From contig WQZF01000004.1 of NCBI GenBank assembly GCA_009780885.1, forward strand, positions 1-64,000: DNA of 64,000 nt, read 5' to 3'. The DNA comes from Betaproteobacteria bacterium (lineage in GTDB: Bacteria > Pseudomonadota > Gammaproteobacteria > Burkholderiales > Rhodocyclaceae). Below, piece after piece: positions 52,671 through 63,812 of this stretch. The translations under genes were made by a program, and so were the position numbers. The first letter of the stretch is position 1; every line of letters begins with the position of its first letter. Below the pieces are notes generated by a model that worked only from the letters and a program-made list of their open reading frames with translations, had not been told where the DNA came from and searched no databases.

Positions 52671-53747
52671 ATGCCAATGACTACCAATCACAACCCCACC
52701 TCGAACGGTACTTCAAGCGAGACGCCTCCGGCCAGCCGCAGGCGCTCATTCGACATTGAGTCGATCCGGAAACTGGCTGAGGCTTTCGGCGGGCAGTGCC
52801 TGTCGGAAAAATACACCAGGGTTCATCAAAAGCTCATCTGGCAATGCAGGAAAGGGCATATCTGGGAAGCGGATTCGAGTCAGATCCTGCGCGGGCGTTG
52901 GTGCGCCAAATGCAGAATGGAGCGCCTCTGGGAGGGACGGCTGGAAAAACTTCGCGCGGCGGCGAAAGCGAAAGGAGGGGAATGCCTGACTACCGAATAC
53001 ACCGGATACCGTGGCAGGCTGCTATGGCGCTGTGGCAAGGGCCACATCTGGCAGGCGCGGTCCGACGGGGTTTTGGGGCGTTCCTGGTGCCCGATCTGCG
53101 GGAATGAGAAAAAAAGAACTCCTCTTTCGGAGTTGCAGGCACTGGCAAAACAACGGGGTGGAAAATGCCTGACGACGGAATATGTCGGCATGAGTCACAA
53201 GATGCTCTGGCAATGCGGGGAGGGGCATCTCTGGAGGACATCGGGAAACAAGGTTCAACGCGGCAGTTGGTGCCCTGCCTGCGTGCACCAGAGTCTCCGC
53301 CTGACGATCGAATCGATGCAGGAAATTGCGCGGTCGCGAGGGGGATTTTGCCTGTCGACGAAATATATCAAGAGCTCTTCAAAACTGAACTGGCAATGCG
53401 CCCACGGCCATGTGTGGAGCGCTGCGCCAGGCCATGTCAAGTCGGGGCAGTGGTGCCCCACCTGCGCGCGTCGTACCCACATCAACCGCACGATCGAGGA
53501 TATGCAAAAGCTGGCGCATGAGCGCGGGGGGCGCTGCCTGTCGAAGGAATACCTCGGAACCGTTCATAAACTGAGTTGGCAGTGCAAGCTCGGCCATGTC
53601 TGGAAGACGACCCCGGCAATCGTGATGCGGGGCTCATGGTGTCCCGAGTGCTATTACCTGAATATGTGCTTGAGCGACAAGGCGCGCGAAAAATATCTCC
53701 GCGCCGGAAGCCTGGAGAAGGCAAAGCGGAAGCCGAAGCGGGATTAG
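52671..53747 (+). CDS. Five-repeat zinc-ribbon (treble-clef-like) protein
   Basis: A 358-residue protein built almost wholly of five tandem units of about 57 residues (roughly 29-85, 86-143, 144-201, 202-259, 260-316). Each follows L..A...GG.CLS..Y....KL.WQC..GH.W....V..G.WCP.C, giving a CX2GH...CX2C set of zinc ligands. The unit resembles zinc-ribbon/treble-clef repeats of the DUF4379 kind, which often occur with nuclease domains. No nuclease domain is present here. N- and C-termini are polar and basic (KRKPKRD). It ends tail-to-tail with the next gene, overlapping 4 bases. Function unknown; nucleic-acid binding is the likely guess. Confidence 0.85.
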   Translation: MPMTTNHNPTSNGTSSETPPASRRRSFDIESIRKLAEAFGGQCLSEKYTRVHQKLIWQCRKGHIWEADSSQILRGRWCAKCRMERLWEGRLEKLRAAAKAKGGECLTTEYTGYRGRLLWRCGKGHIWQARSDGVLGRSWCPICGNEKKRTPLSELQALAKQRGGKCLTTEYVGMSHKMLWQCGEGHLWRTSGNKVQRGSWCPACVHQSLRLTIESMQEIARSRGGFCLSTKYIKSSSKLNWQCAHGHVWSAAPGHVKSGQWCPTCARRTHINRTIEDMQKLAHERGGRCLSKEYLGTVHKLSWQCKLGHVWKTTPAIVMRGSWCPECYYLNMCLSDKAREKYLRAGSLEKAKRKPKRD

Positions 53748-54535
53748 GACGAGAGCATCTGCTCGATCAACTGGCGCACGGTGTTCGGGTTGAAAGGCTT
53801 GTCGCAGATCGCCGAGACGCCCGCCTGTTCGATGGCCGCCAGGCGGCTGCCGTCCTGTTCGCTGGTGATCATCAGGATCGGCACCGAAGCCTGCCAGCTC
53901 TGGGTGCGGATGTATTGGGTCAGTGCCTTGCCGTCCATTTCCGGCATGTTGTAGTCGGTTAGAACCAGATCGAACATGGTTTCGCCGAGGATTGCCACGG
54001 CCTCGGTTCCGTCCTTTGCTTCGACGCAGTTTTCGATGCCCAGATTCTTCAGGACGCGACGAATGAATTTGCGGGCATTGGGGCTGTCGTCGACCAGCAA
54101 TACTTTCAGGTTTTCGAGGTCGATGTTGGCGGAAATCGGTTCTCCCGGCTCCAGATAATCGAGAACGCCGCGCAGGGCGCGCTCCAGTTGCTGTTCGTTG
54201 AAAGGCTTTGGAAGGATGATGCAGGCGCCGGATTGACGGATCGGGTCGAGCATCTGCGGCCGGGTTTCGCTCGAAATCAGGATGAACGGAATATCCGGAT
54301 CCTCTCCGGCGCGCAGGGCGCAAACGAGATCGGTGCCGTTCATGTCCGGCAGGTAGAGGGCGCTGACGATGCAATTGGGCGATATGGTGCGGATCTGGAG
54401 CAGGGCTTCCTCTCCGTTGCGGGCCACGGCGATCCGGACGACGCCCGCATCGCGCAGCATTTGCTCGATGAGCCGCTCCTGGACTCTCGAAGGTTCGACC
54501 AACAGAACCGACAGACTGTTAAAAAACGTTGCCAT
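53744..54535 (-). CDS. Two-receiver response regulator with a degenerate first domain
   Basis: A 263-residue protein of two CheY-like domains and no output domain. The second (residues about 143-263) is complete: LLVDDS, phospho-acceptor Asp194 in VLTDYNMPEMDG, ITSEQ and DKPF. The first (about 8-125) has LLVEPS instead of the acidic pair and Ala59 where the acceptor aspartate should be, so it should not be phosphorylated, although Lys110 is kept. It is divergent from the ExeA-like gene. It may act by protein-protein contact in chemotaxis, motility or secretion control. Confidence 0.88.
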   Translation of the reverse strand: MATFFNSLSVLLVEPSRVQERLIEQMLRDAGVVRIAVARNGEEALLQIRTISPNCIVSALYLPDMNGTDLVCALRAGEDPDIPFILISSETRPQMLDPIRQSGACIILPKPFNEQQLERALRGVLDYLEPGEPISANIDLENLKVLLVDDSPNARKFIRRVLKNLGIENCVEAKDGTEAVAILGETMFDLVLTDYNMPEMDGKALTQYIRTQSWQASVPILMITSEQDGSRLAAIEQAGVSAICDKPFNPNTVRQLIEQMLSS

Positions 54536-54749
54536 ACATTCTCCGTTGCATTGCCTGGATCCGAAAACTGCTCTTCATTTTGTGGGGAGAGCGGAACACC
54601 AAAACCCTGAAATTGTGTTGTTTTTACCAATATTCTTTACATTATATTCGTCCCGTCACACTCGTAAGCTCTTTTAAATAAAAGATTTTGTGGCAATGTG
54701 GCATGATATTCCGGTTGCTTATTTGTAAAACTTCTGGGAAACAGGTGCA
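54536..54749. promoter_or_regulatory. Divergent AT-rich promoter region
   Basis: About 210 bases between the receiver protein and the ExeA-like gene. TTGTTT (54618-54623) and TATATT (54643-54648) could serve the plus strand but are 19 bases apart. No operator is evident. Confidence 0.35.
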
Positions 54750-56387
54750 ATGAATAAAGTGCGTTCCATCGTTCCTCTTGTCGCCGTACATGCTAAAACT
54801 ACCATGAACGGAGGCGAAGTGCAGCCGGACAAGGAGGCGCCGGAAAACATGGAAATTGCTGCTGCGGCGGTGGAGCAATCCGAACCCGCCAACCTTGCGG
54901 CGAAGCAGAATATGGCGTTTCCGCCCCAGCCCCAGCCACATTCCGAGACTTCGGTTTATCTCGAATTCTTTGGACTGCGCGAAGCTCCCTTTCGCCTGAC
55001 GCCGCATACCGATTTCTTCTTTCCCGGCGCGAATCGCAGTTCGATTCTGGACGCGCTGGTTTATGCCGTCACCCTGGATGAAGGCATCGTGAAGGTCAGC
55101 GGAGAGGTCGGCAGCGGCAAGACGATGTTGTGCCGCATGCTTCTGGAAAAACTGCCGCCGGAAGTCATCAGCGTCTATCTTCCCCATCCGTCGCTGTCGC
55201 GGGACGAGGTATTTTTTTCGCTCGTCGCGGAGCTCGGGCTGGACGGGCATGACACACGCAATCCGGCGCTTATGCTTCGAGCATTGCAGAAATACCTGTT
55301 GAAATGCTACAGCGAGGGGAAAAGAGTCGTCATCCTGATCGACGAGGCCCATGCAATGCCGGGTACGACACTCGAAGATATCCGCTTGCTTTCCAATCTC
55401 GAATCGGACCGGCACAAACTTGCGCATATCGTGCTTTTCGGCCAGCCGGAACTGGATACCCTGCTGGCGCAAAGACATATGCGGCCCCTGCGGGAAAGAA
55501 TTACCCACAACTTTGCGTTGGGAGCCGTATGCGGCGAGGAAATCGGCCGCTATCTCGAATTCCGCCTGCGCATCGCCGGCTATCAGGGGTTGCCGGTATT
55601 TACCCCGGCGGCGTTGCGGCTCATCCATTCCGCTTCGGAAGGATTGCTGCGCCGGGTCAACATCATTGCCGACAAAACCTTGCTTGCCGCGTTTGCGCAG
55701 GGTGTGCGCAGCGTTGACGCGCGCCTGGTCAGGCGCGCGATCCGCGATGCCGAATTCCTGCCCCTGCGCGCGCAGTCCTTCTTCCGCCGTCATTGGACCT
55801 GGCTGGCAGGGGCCGGCGCGTGCGCGGCGCTCGCTGCAGGCGTGGGCTTCCTTGCTGCCGGCGGAAATCCCTTCATGCCGCATTCCGTTGCGCCTTCCGT
55901 CCCGCCCGTTGTGCAGACTGCGACGGAAAATCTTCCTCCGGCTCCGGCATCTGCCGATTCTTCGATGCCTGCGGCTTCATTGCCGGAAAATCCCGCAACT
56001 TCCTTGCCGGCTCCCGCCGCTCCGGCAGACGAGGCGCAGATCGATCCGGAGTTGTTGCAAGGGCTTGGGCCGCGCACCTCGGAATTGCTGCGGCAGAGCC
56101 AGGCATGGCTGCGCGATGCGCCCTCATCCCGTTACTTCCTGCAGATCGAGCGCAAGGACATCAATCGAGGCAACGACATCGAGCGCTCGCTCACCGAAAT
56201 GGCGAACCTGTCCTTCGACCAGACCCTGTTGCGCGTCTATCGCTCCCATCTTTCGGGGCGGGATCGCGTCGGGATCATTTATGGCGACTACCCGTCGCGC
56301 GAAGCGGCATTGGCGGCAATTGAGACGCTTCCGCCAGAAATCCGGGCGCGGGAACCCTATCCCCGCACGGTAGAGATGCTGCGTTAG
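54750..56387 (+). CDS. ExeA/GspA-like AAA ATPase with C-terminal SPOR-like domain
   Basis: A 545-residue inner-membrane ATPase. After a 65-residue low-complexity extension, the conserved ExeA start VYLEFFGLREAPFRLTPHTD appears; Walker A is GEVGSGKT (118-125) and Walker B VVILIDEAHAM. A membrane helix near residue 350 (WTWLAGAGACAALAAGVGFL) leads to a Pro/Ala-rich periplasmic linker and a C-terminal domain with YFLQIERKDIN...GIIYGDYPSREAALAAIETL, which resembles SPOR peptidoglycan-binding repeats. ExeA helps the secretin pass the cell wall; MshM and DamX-like proteins are related alternatives. No secretin gene is adjacent. Confidence 0.82.
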   Translation: MNKVRSIVPLVAVHAKTTMNGGEVQPDKEAPENMEIAAAAVEQSEPANLAAKQNMAFPPQPQPHSETSVYLEFFGLREAPFRLTPHTDFFFPGANRSSILDALVYAVTLDEGIVKVSGEVGSGKTMLCRMLLEKLPPEVISVYLPHPSLSRDEVFFSLVAELGLDGHDTRNPALMLRALQKYLLKCYSEGKRVVILIDEAHAMPGTTLEDIRLLSNLESDRHKLAHIVLFGQPELDTLLAQRHMRPLRERITHNFALGAVCGEEIGRYLEFRLRIAGYQGLPVFTPAALRLIHSASEGLLRRVNIIADKTLLAAFAQGVRSVDARLVRRAIRDAEFLPLRAQSFFRRHWTWLAGAGACAALAAGVGFLAAGGNPFMPHSVAPSVPPVVQTATENLPPAPASADSSMPAASLPENPATSLPAPAAPADEAQIDPELLQGLGPRTSELLRQSQAWLRDAPSSRYFLQIERKDINRGNDIERSLTEMANLSFDQTLLRVYRSHLSGRDRVGIIYGDYPSREAALAAIETLPPEIRAREPYPRTVEMLR

Positions 56388-56708
56388 GGAAGCCCTGAAC
56401 AACCTGCCATTTTTCGGCTTTTGAGATAAATAAAACCGTAGCCGGTTACAGGGAATGCGGCGGGTTCGTTTTTTCCCCTCAAAAATCCGTTTTCGAGGCG
56501 GGTTTTCCCGCTTTTTCGGCCCATTGCCCGTACCGCTGCCGTGATCTCTTCTCGTTCCTGCAGCCGCCGCTGACACGGCTCCACCTGCTTCCTCCCTTCA
56601 AGAAATACTTCCCGGCGGGCCTTCTTCCTCCTGGGCCACGTATTCCGCGTCCGAAAAATTGCTGCAATGCAGCATATAATGAAAGCTTAATAAAATTTTT
56701 TATCCCTT
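56388..56708. other. Intergenic region upstream of frdC, possible insertion-sequence remnant
   Basis: About 320 bases with no convincing gene. It begins GGAAGCCCTGAACAACC, recalling insertion-sequence ends, and contains short open frames without recognisable homology. The last 50 bases hold the frdC promoter candidate. Confidence 0.35.
56660..56680 (+). promoter_or_regulatory. Putative frdC promoter with palindrome
   Basis: A consensus TATAAT (56675-56680) is directly preceded by a perfect 15-base palindrome TGCTGCAATGCAGCA (56660-56674). No -35 hexamer is visible at 17 bases, so an activator may be needed. The palindrome does not match the FNR consensus TTGAT-N4-ATCAA. Confidence 0.45.
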
Positions 56709-57548
56709 GTGGAAGAACAAGTGTCCGACTCCATTTTCATCATCCAATCCGGTCTGGCAGAAGGAAGGCGCAAGAGTCGCCTGCCCGGTCTGCTGGACAT
56801 CATGCAGAGCGCCAGCGGGCTGGTGCTTGCGCTGTTCATGTGGGGGCACATGTTTTTCGTGGCCTCCATTCTTCTTCCGCAGGGCGAGACGATCATGTGG
56901 ATCGTGACCCGGTTTTTCGAGGGTTATTTTTTCTTCGGCAGGAGCATTCATTGGCTGGTGTCCTGCGTCGCCGCCTTTGTGGCGCTGGTCTTCGTCACCC
57001 ACGCGCTGCTGGCGGTGCGCAAGTTCCCTGCCGGCTACCGGCAATTCCGCGCGATACGCTCCCATACCAGGGCAATGCGGCACGAAGATTCCACCCTCTG
57101 GATATGGCAGGTCTATACCGGCTTTCTCCTTTTCTTCCTGGCTTCGGCGCATCTGTACCAGATGATGATCTGGCCGCAGAACATCGGCCCCTACGCTTCT
57201 TCGGACCGCGTCTGGAGCGACGGGTTGTGGCCGTTCTATTTGGCGATGTTGCTCGCGGTCGAGTTGCACGCCGGCATCGGACTGTATCGCCTGGCGGTGA
57301 AATGGGATCTGCTGCCGGCTTCCCGCGTTTTCCTGAAAAGGCTGAAATGGGCGCTGACCGCGTTTTTCCTGATCCTGGGGCTGGCGACCCTGGGCGCGTA
57401 CATGAAAATCGGCTACGAGCACCGTTACCAGGTGGGCGAGCGCTATACCCCGGAAACGCTGCCTGACTGGCTCCTGCGCCTTGCGCCTGCGGAAGATTTC
57501 CAGGAACTGCGCCGGATGCGGACAATCCCTGCGGAGGAGGCGCGATGA
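56709..57548 (+). CDS. frdC: Fumarate reductase dihaem cytochrome b subunit (Wolinella type)
   Basis: A 279-residue membrane anchor with five helices. Histidines 47, 98, 148 and 187 match in spacing the four haem ligands of Wolinella FrdC (44, 93, 143, 182). Glu71 in FFEGYFFFG and Glu185 in LAVELHAG occupy the places of Glu66 (menaquinol oxidation) and Glu180 (E-pathway) there. These equivalences are read by eye from spacing. The start is a GTG at 56709 with a nearby TTG alternative. It overlaps frdA by 4 bases. C-A-B order is that of Wolinella; there is no FrdD. Confidence 0.88.
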   Translation: MEEQVSDSIFIIQSGLAEGRRKSRLPGLLDIMQSASGLVLALFMWGHMFFVASILLPQGETIMWIVTRFFEGYFFFGRSIHWLVSCVAAFVALVFVTHALLAVRKFPAGYRQFRAIRSHTRAMRHEDSTLWIWQVYTGFLLFFLASAHLYQMMIWPQNIGPYASSDRVWSDGLWPFYLAMLLAVELHAGIGLYRLAVKWDLLPASRVFLKRLKWALTAFFLILGLATLGAYMKIGYEHRYQVGERYTPETLPDWLLRLAPAEDFQELRRMRTIPAEEAR

Positions 57549-59539
57549 AAATTCTCATGACCGACGTGCTCGTCATCGGCGGCGGGCTGGCCGGATTGCG
57601 GGCCGCGATCGGCGCGAAACGGCGCGGGCATCACGTCCTCGTCCTTTCGCTGGTTCCTCCGAAACGTTCGCATTCGGCGGCGGCGCAGGGCGGGATGCAG
57701 GCTTCGCTCGCCAATGTGATTCGCGGGCAGGGCGATTGCGAGGATACGCATTTCGAGGATACCGTGCGCGGCAGCGACTGGGGCGCGGATCAGATCGTCG
57801 CGCGGATGTTCGTCAACACCGCTCCCAAGGCAGTGCGCGAACTCGCGGCCTGGGGAACGCCATGGAGCCGGGTGCGTCGAGGCGCGCACGAGGTCATCAT
57901 CAACGCCGAAAAGGTCACCCTCACCGAACGCGACGAAGCGCATGGGCTGATCGCGCAACGCGATTTTGGCGGCACGAAGAAATGGCGCACCTGCCATGTG
58001 TCGGACGGAACCGGGCACGCCATGATGTTTACGATGAGCGACCAGCTCATCAGGCACGATATCGAGGTGCTGGAACGCACCGAAGCCCTTGCCCTGATCC
58101 ACGACGGCGAACGCTGTTACGGCGCGGTCGTCCGCAATCTCGTCAGCGGGGAAATCTTCGCCTGCATGGCAAAAGCGACGATGATCGCCACCGGCGGCGC
58201 GGGACGCCTTTATCGCGTCACCACCAACGCCGTCATCTGCGAAGGCATGGGGCACGCGCTGGCGCTGGAAACGGGCATCGCGCCGCTCGGCAACATGGAA
58301 GCCGTGCAATTCCACCCCACCGGAATCTTTCCGGCGGGCATCCTCGTCACCGAGGGCTGCCGGGGCGATGGCGGCCTGTTGCGCGACGTGGACGGGCATC
58401 GCTTCATGCCCGACTACGAGCCGGAAAAGAAGGATCTCGCCTCGCGCGACGTCGTTTCCCGCCGGATGGAGCAACATATCCGCAGCGGAAAGGGCGTTCC
58501 CTCGCGCTTCGGGGAACATCTCTGGCTCGACATCACCCTGCTCGGCGCGCACCACATCGGGCCGAAGCTGCGCGAAGTCAAGGAAATCTGCGAAACCTTC
58601 CTGGGCATCGACCCGGTTCACCACTGGATTCCGGTGCGTCCGGCGCAGCATTACACGATGGGCGGGGTTCGCACGAACCACACCGGCGAATCGCCCTGGC
58701 TCAAAGGGCTGTTCGCGGCGGGCGAGGCCGCCTGCTGGGACTTGCACGGCTTCAACCGGCTCGGCGGCAACTCCGTGGCCGAAACCGTGGTTGCGGGCAT
58801 GATCGTCGGCGAATTCATCGCCGACTTCTGCGACAACCCCGCCAATACCGTCGCCCAGCCGGTCAAGCTCGCGCAGGAATTCATCCGGCGCGAAAAGGAC
58901 AAGCTGGAAAAGCTGCTGAATCAACCCGGCAAGGAAAACCCCTTCCGCCTGTGCACCGAAATGCAGGAGATCATGACCCGTTGCGTCGGCATCTTCCGCA
59001 GCGCCAACGGCCTCCAGGAAGGGATATGCGGGCTCCAGCGCCTTTTACAGAGAAGCCGCAGTCTCGGGATCAGCGGCAAGAGCCGAGGCAGCAATCCGGA
59101 ACTCGTCGCCGCCTACCGGCTCCGGCGGATGCTGAAGCTCGCCCTCACCATCGCGCATGGCGCCCTTCAGCGCACCGAAAGCCGGGGCGCGCACTTCCGC
59201 GAGGATTTCACGCGGCGGGACGACCGCAACTGGCTCAAGCGAACCCTGGCCTTCTGGCCGAGCGATCCGGAAACGCTCCTGCCCCGCCTCGAATACGAGC
59301 CGATCGACATCAAGGCGATGGAGTTGCCGCCGGGCTGGCGCGGCTACGGCGCGAAGGACTATATCGCCCATCCGGACACCACCGAACGCCAGTTCGAGAT
59401 CGAGCAAATCAAGTCGCAAACGGAACACTGCGACCGTTTCGCCCAGCAGGAAGCCCTGATGCCCTATACCGCCTGTCTGCCCGAAAGCCTGCGCGGGAAA
59501 AACGAGCGCCTGGACGAGCCTCTGGAGAGCGCCCAATGA
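57545..59539 (+). CDS. frdA: Fumarate reductase/succinate dehydrogenase flavoprotein subunit
   Basis: A 664-residue flavoprotein. It has [20 protein letters not shown] (FAD-binding), [16 protein letters not shown] with the histidine that covalently holds [23 protein letters not shown] and [16 protein letters not shown], and the active-site arginine in GHNR-like [19 protein letters not shown]. The C-terminal extension is longer than in SdhA, as in epsilonproteobacterial FrdA. It interconverts fumarate and succinate. Confidence 0.94.
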   Translation: MKILMTDVLVIGGGLAGLRAAIGAKRRGHHVLVLSLVPPKRSHSAAAQGGMQASLANVIRGQGDCEDTHFEDTVRGSDWGADQIVARMFVNTAPKAVRELAAWGTPWSRVRRGAHEVIINAEKVTLTERDEAHGLIAQRDFGGTKKWRTCHVSDGTGHAMMFTMSDQLIRHDIEVLERTEALALIHDGERCYGAVVRNLVSGEIFACMAKATMIATGGAGRLYRVTTNAVICEGMGHALALETGIAPLGNMEAVQFHPTGIFPAGILVTEGCRGDGGLLRDVDGHRFMPDYEPEKKDLASRDVVSRRMEQHIRSGKGVPSRFGEHLWLDITLLGAHHIGPKLREVKEICETFLGIDPVHHWIPVRPAQHYTMGGVRTNHTGESPWLKGLFAAGEAACWDLHGFNRLGGNSVAETVVAGMIVGEFIADFCDNPANTVAQPVKLAQEFIRREKDKLEKLLNQPGKENPFRLCTEMQEIMTRCVGIFRSANGLQEGICGLQRLLQRSRSLGISGKSRGSNPELVAAYRLRRMLKLALTIAHGALQRTESRGAHFREDFTRRDDRNWLKRTLAFWPSDPETLLPRLEYEPIDIKAMELPPGWRGYGAKDYIAHPDTTERQFEIEQIKSQTEHCDRFAQQEALMPYTACLPESLRGKNERLDEPLESAQ

Positions 59540-60270
59540 GCCAACGGCAAATTACCCTGAAAATCCTGCGCTACAACCCGCAGGAGGCCGGTTCCGAACC
59601 GCGCCTGCAAAGCTATTCCCTGGAAACGGCCGAGGCGATGACCCTCTTCATCGCCCTGAACGAAATCCGCGAACACCAGGACCCGACCCTCCAATTCGAT
59701 TTCGTCTGCCGCGCCGGAATTTGCGGCAGCTGCGCGATGATGGTCAATGGACGCCCCCGGCTCGCCTGCCGCACCCTCGTTGCCGAACTGCCGGACACGG
59801 TCGTTCTCGCCCCGCTTCCCTTCTTCGAACTGATCGGCGACCTCTCCGTCAACACCGGGAAATGGATGCGCGGCATGAGCGAGCGCCTGCATACCTGGCT
59901 GCATACGATGGAGGAATCCCCCGACATCTGCCGGATCGAGGAACGCATGGAGCCGGAAGACGCCGAAGCCGTCTACGAGATGGACCGCTGCATCGAATGC
60001 GGTTGCTGCGTCGCCGCCTGCGGGACGGCCCGGATGCGCCAGGATTTCGTCGGCGCGGTCGGCTTCGGCAAGATCGCCCGCTTCCGCCTCGACCCGCGCG
60101 ACATCCGCACCGATGCCGATTACTACGAACTGATCGGCGACGACACCGGCGTATTCGGCTGCATGTCGCTGCTCGCCTGCCACGATGTCTGTCCCAAATC
60201 CCTCCCCCTGCAAAACCAGATCGCCTTCCTGCGCCGGAAGATGGCGCAGGTTTCGATACGGCGTGAGTAA
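59536..60270 (+). CDS. frdB: Fumarate reductase iron-sulfur subunit
   Basis: A 244-residue electron-transfer subunit. The 2Fe-2S ligands are in [19 protein letters not shown] and the next cysteine in RLACRTL; the 4Fe-4S and 3Fe-4S ligands are in [12 protein letters not shown] and [18 protein letters not shown]. The ATG overlaps the frdA stop by 4 bases. It links the flavin to the haem subunit. Confidence 0.94.
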   Translation: MSQRQITLKILRYNPQEAGSEPRLQSYSLETAEAMTLFIALNEIREHQDPTLQFDFVCRAGICGSCAMMVNGRPRLACRTLVAELPDTVVLAPLPFFELIGDLSVNTGKWMRGMSERLHTWLHTMEESPDICRIEERMEPEDAEAVYEMDRCIECGCCVAACGTARMRQDFVGAVGFGKIARFRLDPRDIRTDADYYELIGDDTGVFGCMSLLACHDVCPKSLPLQNQIAFLRRKMAQVSIRRE

Positions 60271-60273
60271 ACA

Positions 60274-60433
60274 CCCCGGCGCGGAGCGCCGGAAATCAAA
60301 GCCCCCTTTTGAAAGGGGGTGGCAGCGAAGCTGACGGGGGTTTGGTTTTTCAGTTGCGGAGGGGGGAATGATGGGTTTCGCTTCGCCCTACCCATCCTGC
60401 ATAATTGGAGTATTTATGGGCCGGATCAATAAG
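60274..60433. repeat. Repeat cluster between frdB and serS
   Basis: Contains a CCGGCGC/GCGCCGG hairpin, a CCCCCTTTTGAAAGGGGG repeat (60302-60319), an inverted RAYT-type REP (60367-60402, GATGGGTTTCGCTTCG) and GGGCCGGATCAATAAG (60418-60433). The combination resembles the one beside the higBA modules. Confidence 0.8.
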
Positions 60434-60457
60434 ACCCACTCAGCCCCACTCCCGGCG

Positions 60458-61759
<1,302 letters not shown>

Positions 61760-63169
61760 TCAATCCTTTTTTTTGGAAGAAGGTGGTTCAGAAGGTGCTT
61801 TGCGCGCCGCCTTGTCGAGGGCGCGCAGGTGGGCGAGTTTTTCCGCGATTTTCGCTTCCAGCCCGCGGTCGGTGGGGCGGTACCAGGAAACCGCCGGCAT
61901 TTCGTCCGGGAAATAGCTTTCACCGGCGGCGTAGGCTTCGGCCTCGTCGTGCGCGTAGCGGTAATCCTTGCCGAAGCCCATTTCCTTCATCAGGCGGGTT
62001 GGCGCGTTGCGCAGGTGCAGCGGCACCGGGCGCGAGGCGTCGCGGGAGATGAAGGAGCGCGCGGCGCTGTAGGCGAGATACGCGGAATTCGACTTGGCGG
62101 CAACCGCGAGATAAAGCACGGCGGTCGCGAGCGCCAGTTCGCCTTCCGGCGAGCCGAGGCGTTCGTAGGTGAGCGCCGCGCTCTGCACGATGTCGAAGGC
62201 GCGCGGGTCGGCCAGGCCGATGTCTTCCCAGGCCATGCGCACGATGCGGCGGGCAAGGTAGCGCGGATCGGCGCCGCCGTCGAGCATCCGGCAGAACCAG
62301 TACAGCGCGGCGTCCGGGTCGGAACCGCGCACCGATTTGTGCAGCGCCGAAATCTGGTCGTAGAAGGCGTCTCCGCCCTTGTCGAAACGGCGCAACTGTT
62401 GCGCCAGCGTGGCCTCGACGAAAGCGCCGTCGATCCGTTCGAGATTTGCCACATCCGCCGCGGTGCGGATTTGTTCGATCAGGTTCAAGAGCCGCCGCGC
62501 GTCGCCATCGGCAACGCCGATCAGCCGTTCGCGGGCGTTGTCCTCGACTTCGAGACCGGAGAGGATGCGCTCCCGCACACGCGCGAAAAGCTGTTCCATT
62601 TCCTCTTCCGAGAGCGGCGTCAGCACATAGACGGCAGCGCGGGAGAGCAACGCGGAATTGACTTCAAAGGAAGGGTTTTCGGTCGTCGCGCCGACGAAGG
62701 TGAACAAGCCGGATTCGACGAAGGGCAAAAAGGCGTCCTGCTGCGCCTTGTTGAAGCGGTGCACTTCGTCGACGAAGAGGATCGTGCGACGGTCGAGCGC
62801 GCGGTTGGTTTCGGCGCGGGCAATCGCGTCGCGGATTTCCTTGACGCCGGAAAGCACGGCGGAAAGCGCGATGAAATCGGCGTCGAACGCGCCGGCCATC
62901 AAGCGCGCCAGCGTCGTCTTGCCGACGCCGGGCGGCCCCCAGAAAATCATCGAATGCGGCTGATGCGCTTCAAAGGCCAGGCGCAGCGGCTTGCCCGGCC
63001 CGAGCAAATGCGCCTGCCCGATCACTTCGTCGAGCGTTCTTGGCCGCAACGCCTCGGCAAGCGGCGCGTAGGGCGCGGCTTGCCGGGCTGCGCCGCCCGG
63101 TGTGGAAGCATCGGGCAATGAAGAGGGAAAAGCGGGGAACAACTCGCCGCTTGCGGTTTTCTTAGTCAC
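61760..63169 (-). CDS. rarA: Replication-associated recombination protein A (RarA/MgsA)
   Basis: A 469-residue AAA+ ATPase acting at stalled forks. It shows [20 protein letters not shown], Walker [16 protein letters not shown], Walker [38 protein letters not shown] (sensor/arginine finger region) and the C-terminal tetramerisation domain with [18 protein letters not shown]-like sequence ([20 protein letters not shown]). The start overlaps lolA by 8 bases. Confidence 0.95.
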   Translation of the reverse strand: MTKKTASGELFPAFPSSLPDASTPGGAARQAAPYAPLAEALRPRTLDEVIGQAHLLGPGKPLRLAFEAHQPHSMIFWGPPGVGKTTLARLMAGAFDADFIALSAVLSGVKEIRDAIARAETNRALDRRTILFVDEVHRFNKAQQDAFLPFVESGLFTFVGATTENPSFEVNSALLSRAAVYVLTPLSEEEMEQLFARVRERILSGLEVEDNARERLIGVADGDARRLLNLIEQIRTAADVANLERIDGAFVEATLAQQLRRFDKGGDAFYDQISALHKSVRGSDPDAALYWFCRMLDGGADPRYLARRIVRMAWEDIGLADPRAFDIVQSAALTYERLGSPEGELALATAVLYLAVAAKSNSAYLAYSAARSFISRDASRPVPLHLRNAPTRLMKEMGFGKDYRYAHDEAEAYAAGESYFPDEMPAVSWYRPTDRGLEAKIAEKLAHLRALDKAARKAPSEPPSSKKKD

Positions 63170-63812
63170 CGATCACATCCGCGCCCTCCGGGGGCGTGAA
63201 GTTGAACAGCGAGGCGGGCAGCGCCGGATTGCGCTCGATTGCGGAAAACGAAACCCGGGTCATCTGGCCGAAGGCGTCGAAGAGTTCCATGGCCCGGATT
63301 TCGTCGCCGAAGAAACCGATGCGCAATTTCTCGAAACCGCTTTCCGGATTCTTGGGCACGGCTTCGAGCCAATCCATGCCGTCTGCGGACGAGGCGCCCT
63401 GAGTGCCCAAAACGCGCAGGGTGAAATTTTTTTCCAGTTCGCCGCTGCCGGCAGTGCCGGTGAGCACCGCAGCGGGCGAAGAGCCGAGCGCGGCGTCGAC
63501 CTTCTTCACCGTGACCTGGCGCAGATCGGGGTCATAGGCCCAAACCTTGAGGCCATCGCCGACGATCAGTTGCGGCCAGGGTTTGTCGATTTGCCAGCGG
63601 AATTTTCCGGGGCGCGAAATCGCCATGCTGCCGGAGGAAAATTGCGGTTTCTTGCCGCCCCCGGCGGTGACGACCTGCTCGAAGTTGGCGCGCACCGTCT
63701 TGTCGGCGGCAAAGCGGCGCAGCTTTTCCAGCGCGTCGGCATGGGCGGCGGAAGCCCAGAGAAAGCTGGAAAGCAGGAACAGGCACGACAGATTGCGAAA
63801 GATCATCCTCAT
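63162..63812 (-). CDS. lolA: Outer-membrane lipoprotein carrier protein LolA
   Basis: A 216-residue periplasmic chaperone that ferries lipoproteins from LolCDE to LolB. It has a signal peptide ([18 protein letters not shown]), [40 protein letters not shown] and [20 protein letters not shown]. The start overlaps the ftsK stop as ATGA; a second ATG is two codons in. Confidence 0.94.
   Translation of the reverse strand: MRMIFRNLSCLFLLSSFLWASAAHADALEKLRRFAADKTVRANFEQVVTAGGGKKPQFSSGSMAISRPGKFRWQIDKPWPQLIVGDGLKVWAYDPDLRQVTVKKVDAALGSSPAAVLTGTAGSGELEKNFTLRVLGTQGASSADGMDWLEAVPKNPESGFEKLRIGFFGDEIRAMELFDAFGQMTRVSFSAIERNPALPASLFNFTPPEGADVIGD

Noticed and set aside
52427-52691. Two overlapping 86-codon minus-strand frames between waaA and the zinc-ribbon gene
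   Set aside because: No recognisable domain, no convincing ribosome-binding site, and both run into the AT-rich repeat. A gene remnant is possible but unsupported.
56384-56667. Short minus-strand frames upstream of frdC
   Set aside because: Basic, low-complexity peptides without start signals. The region may be an insertion-sequence end but no transposase motif is seen.
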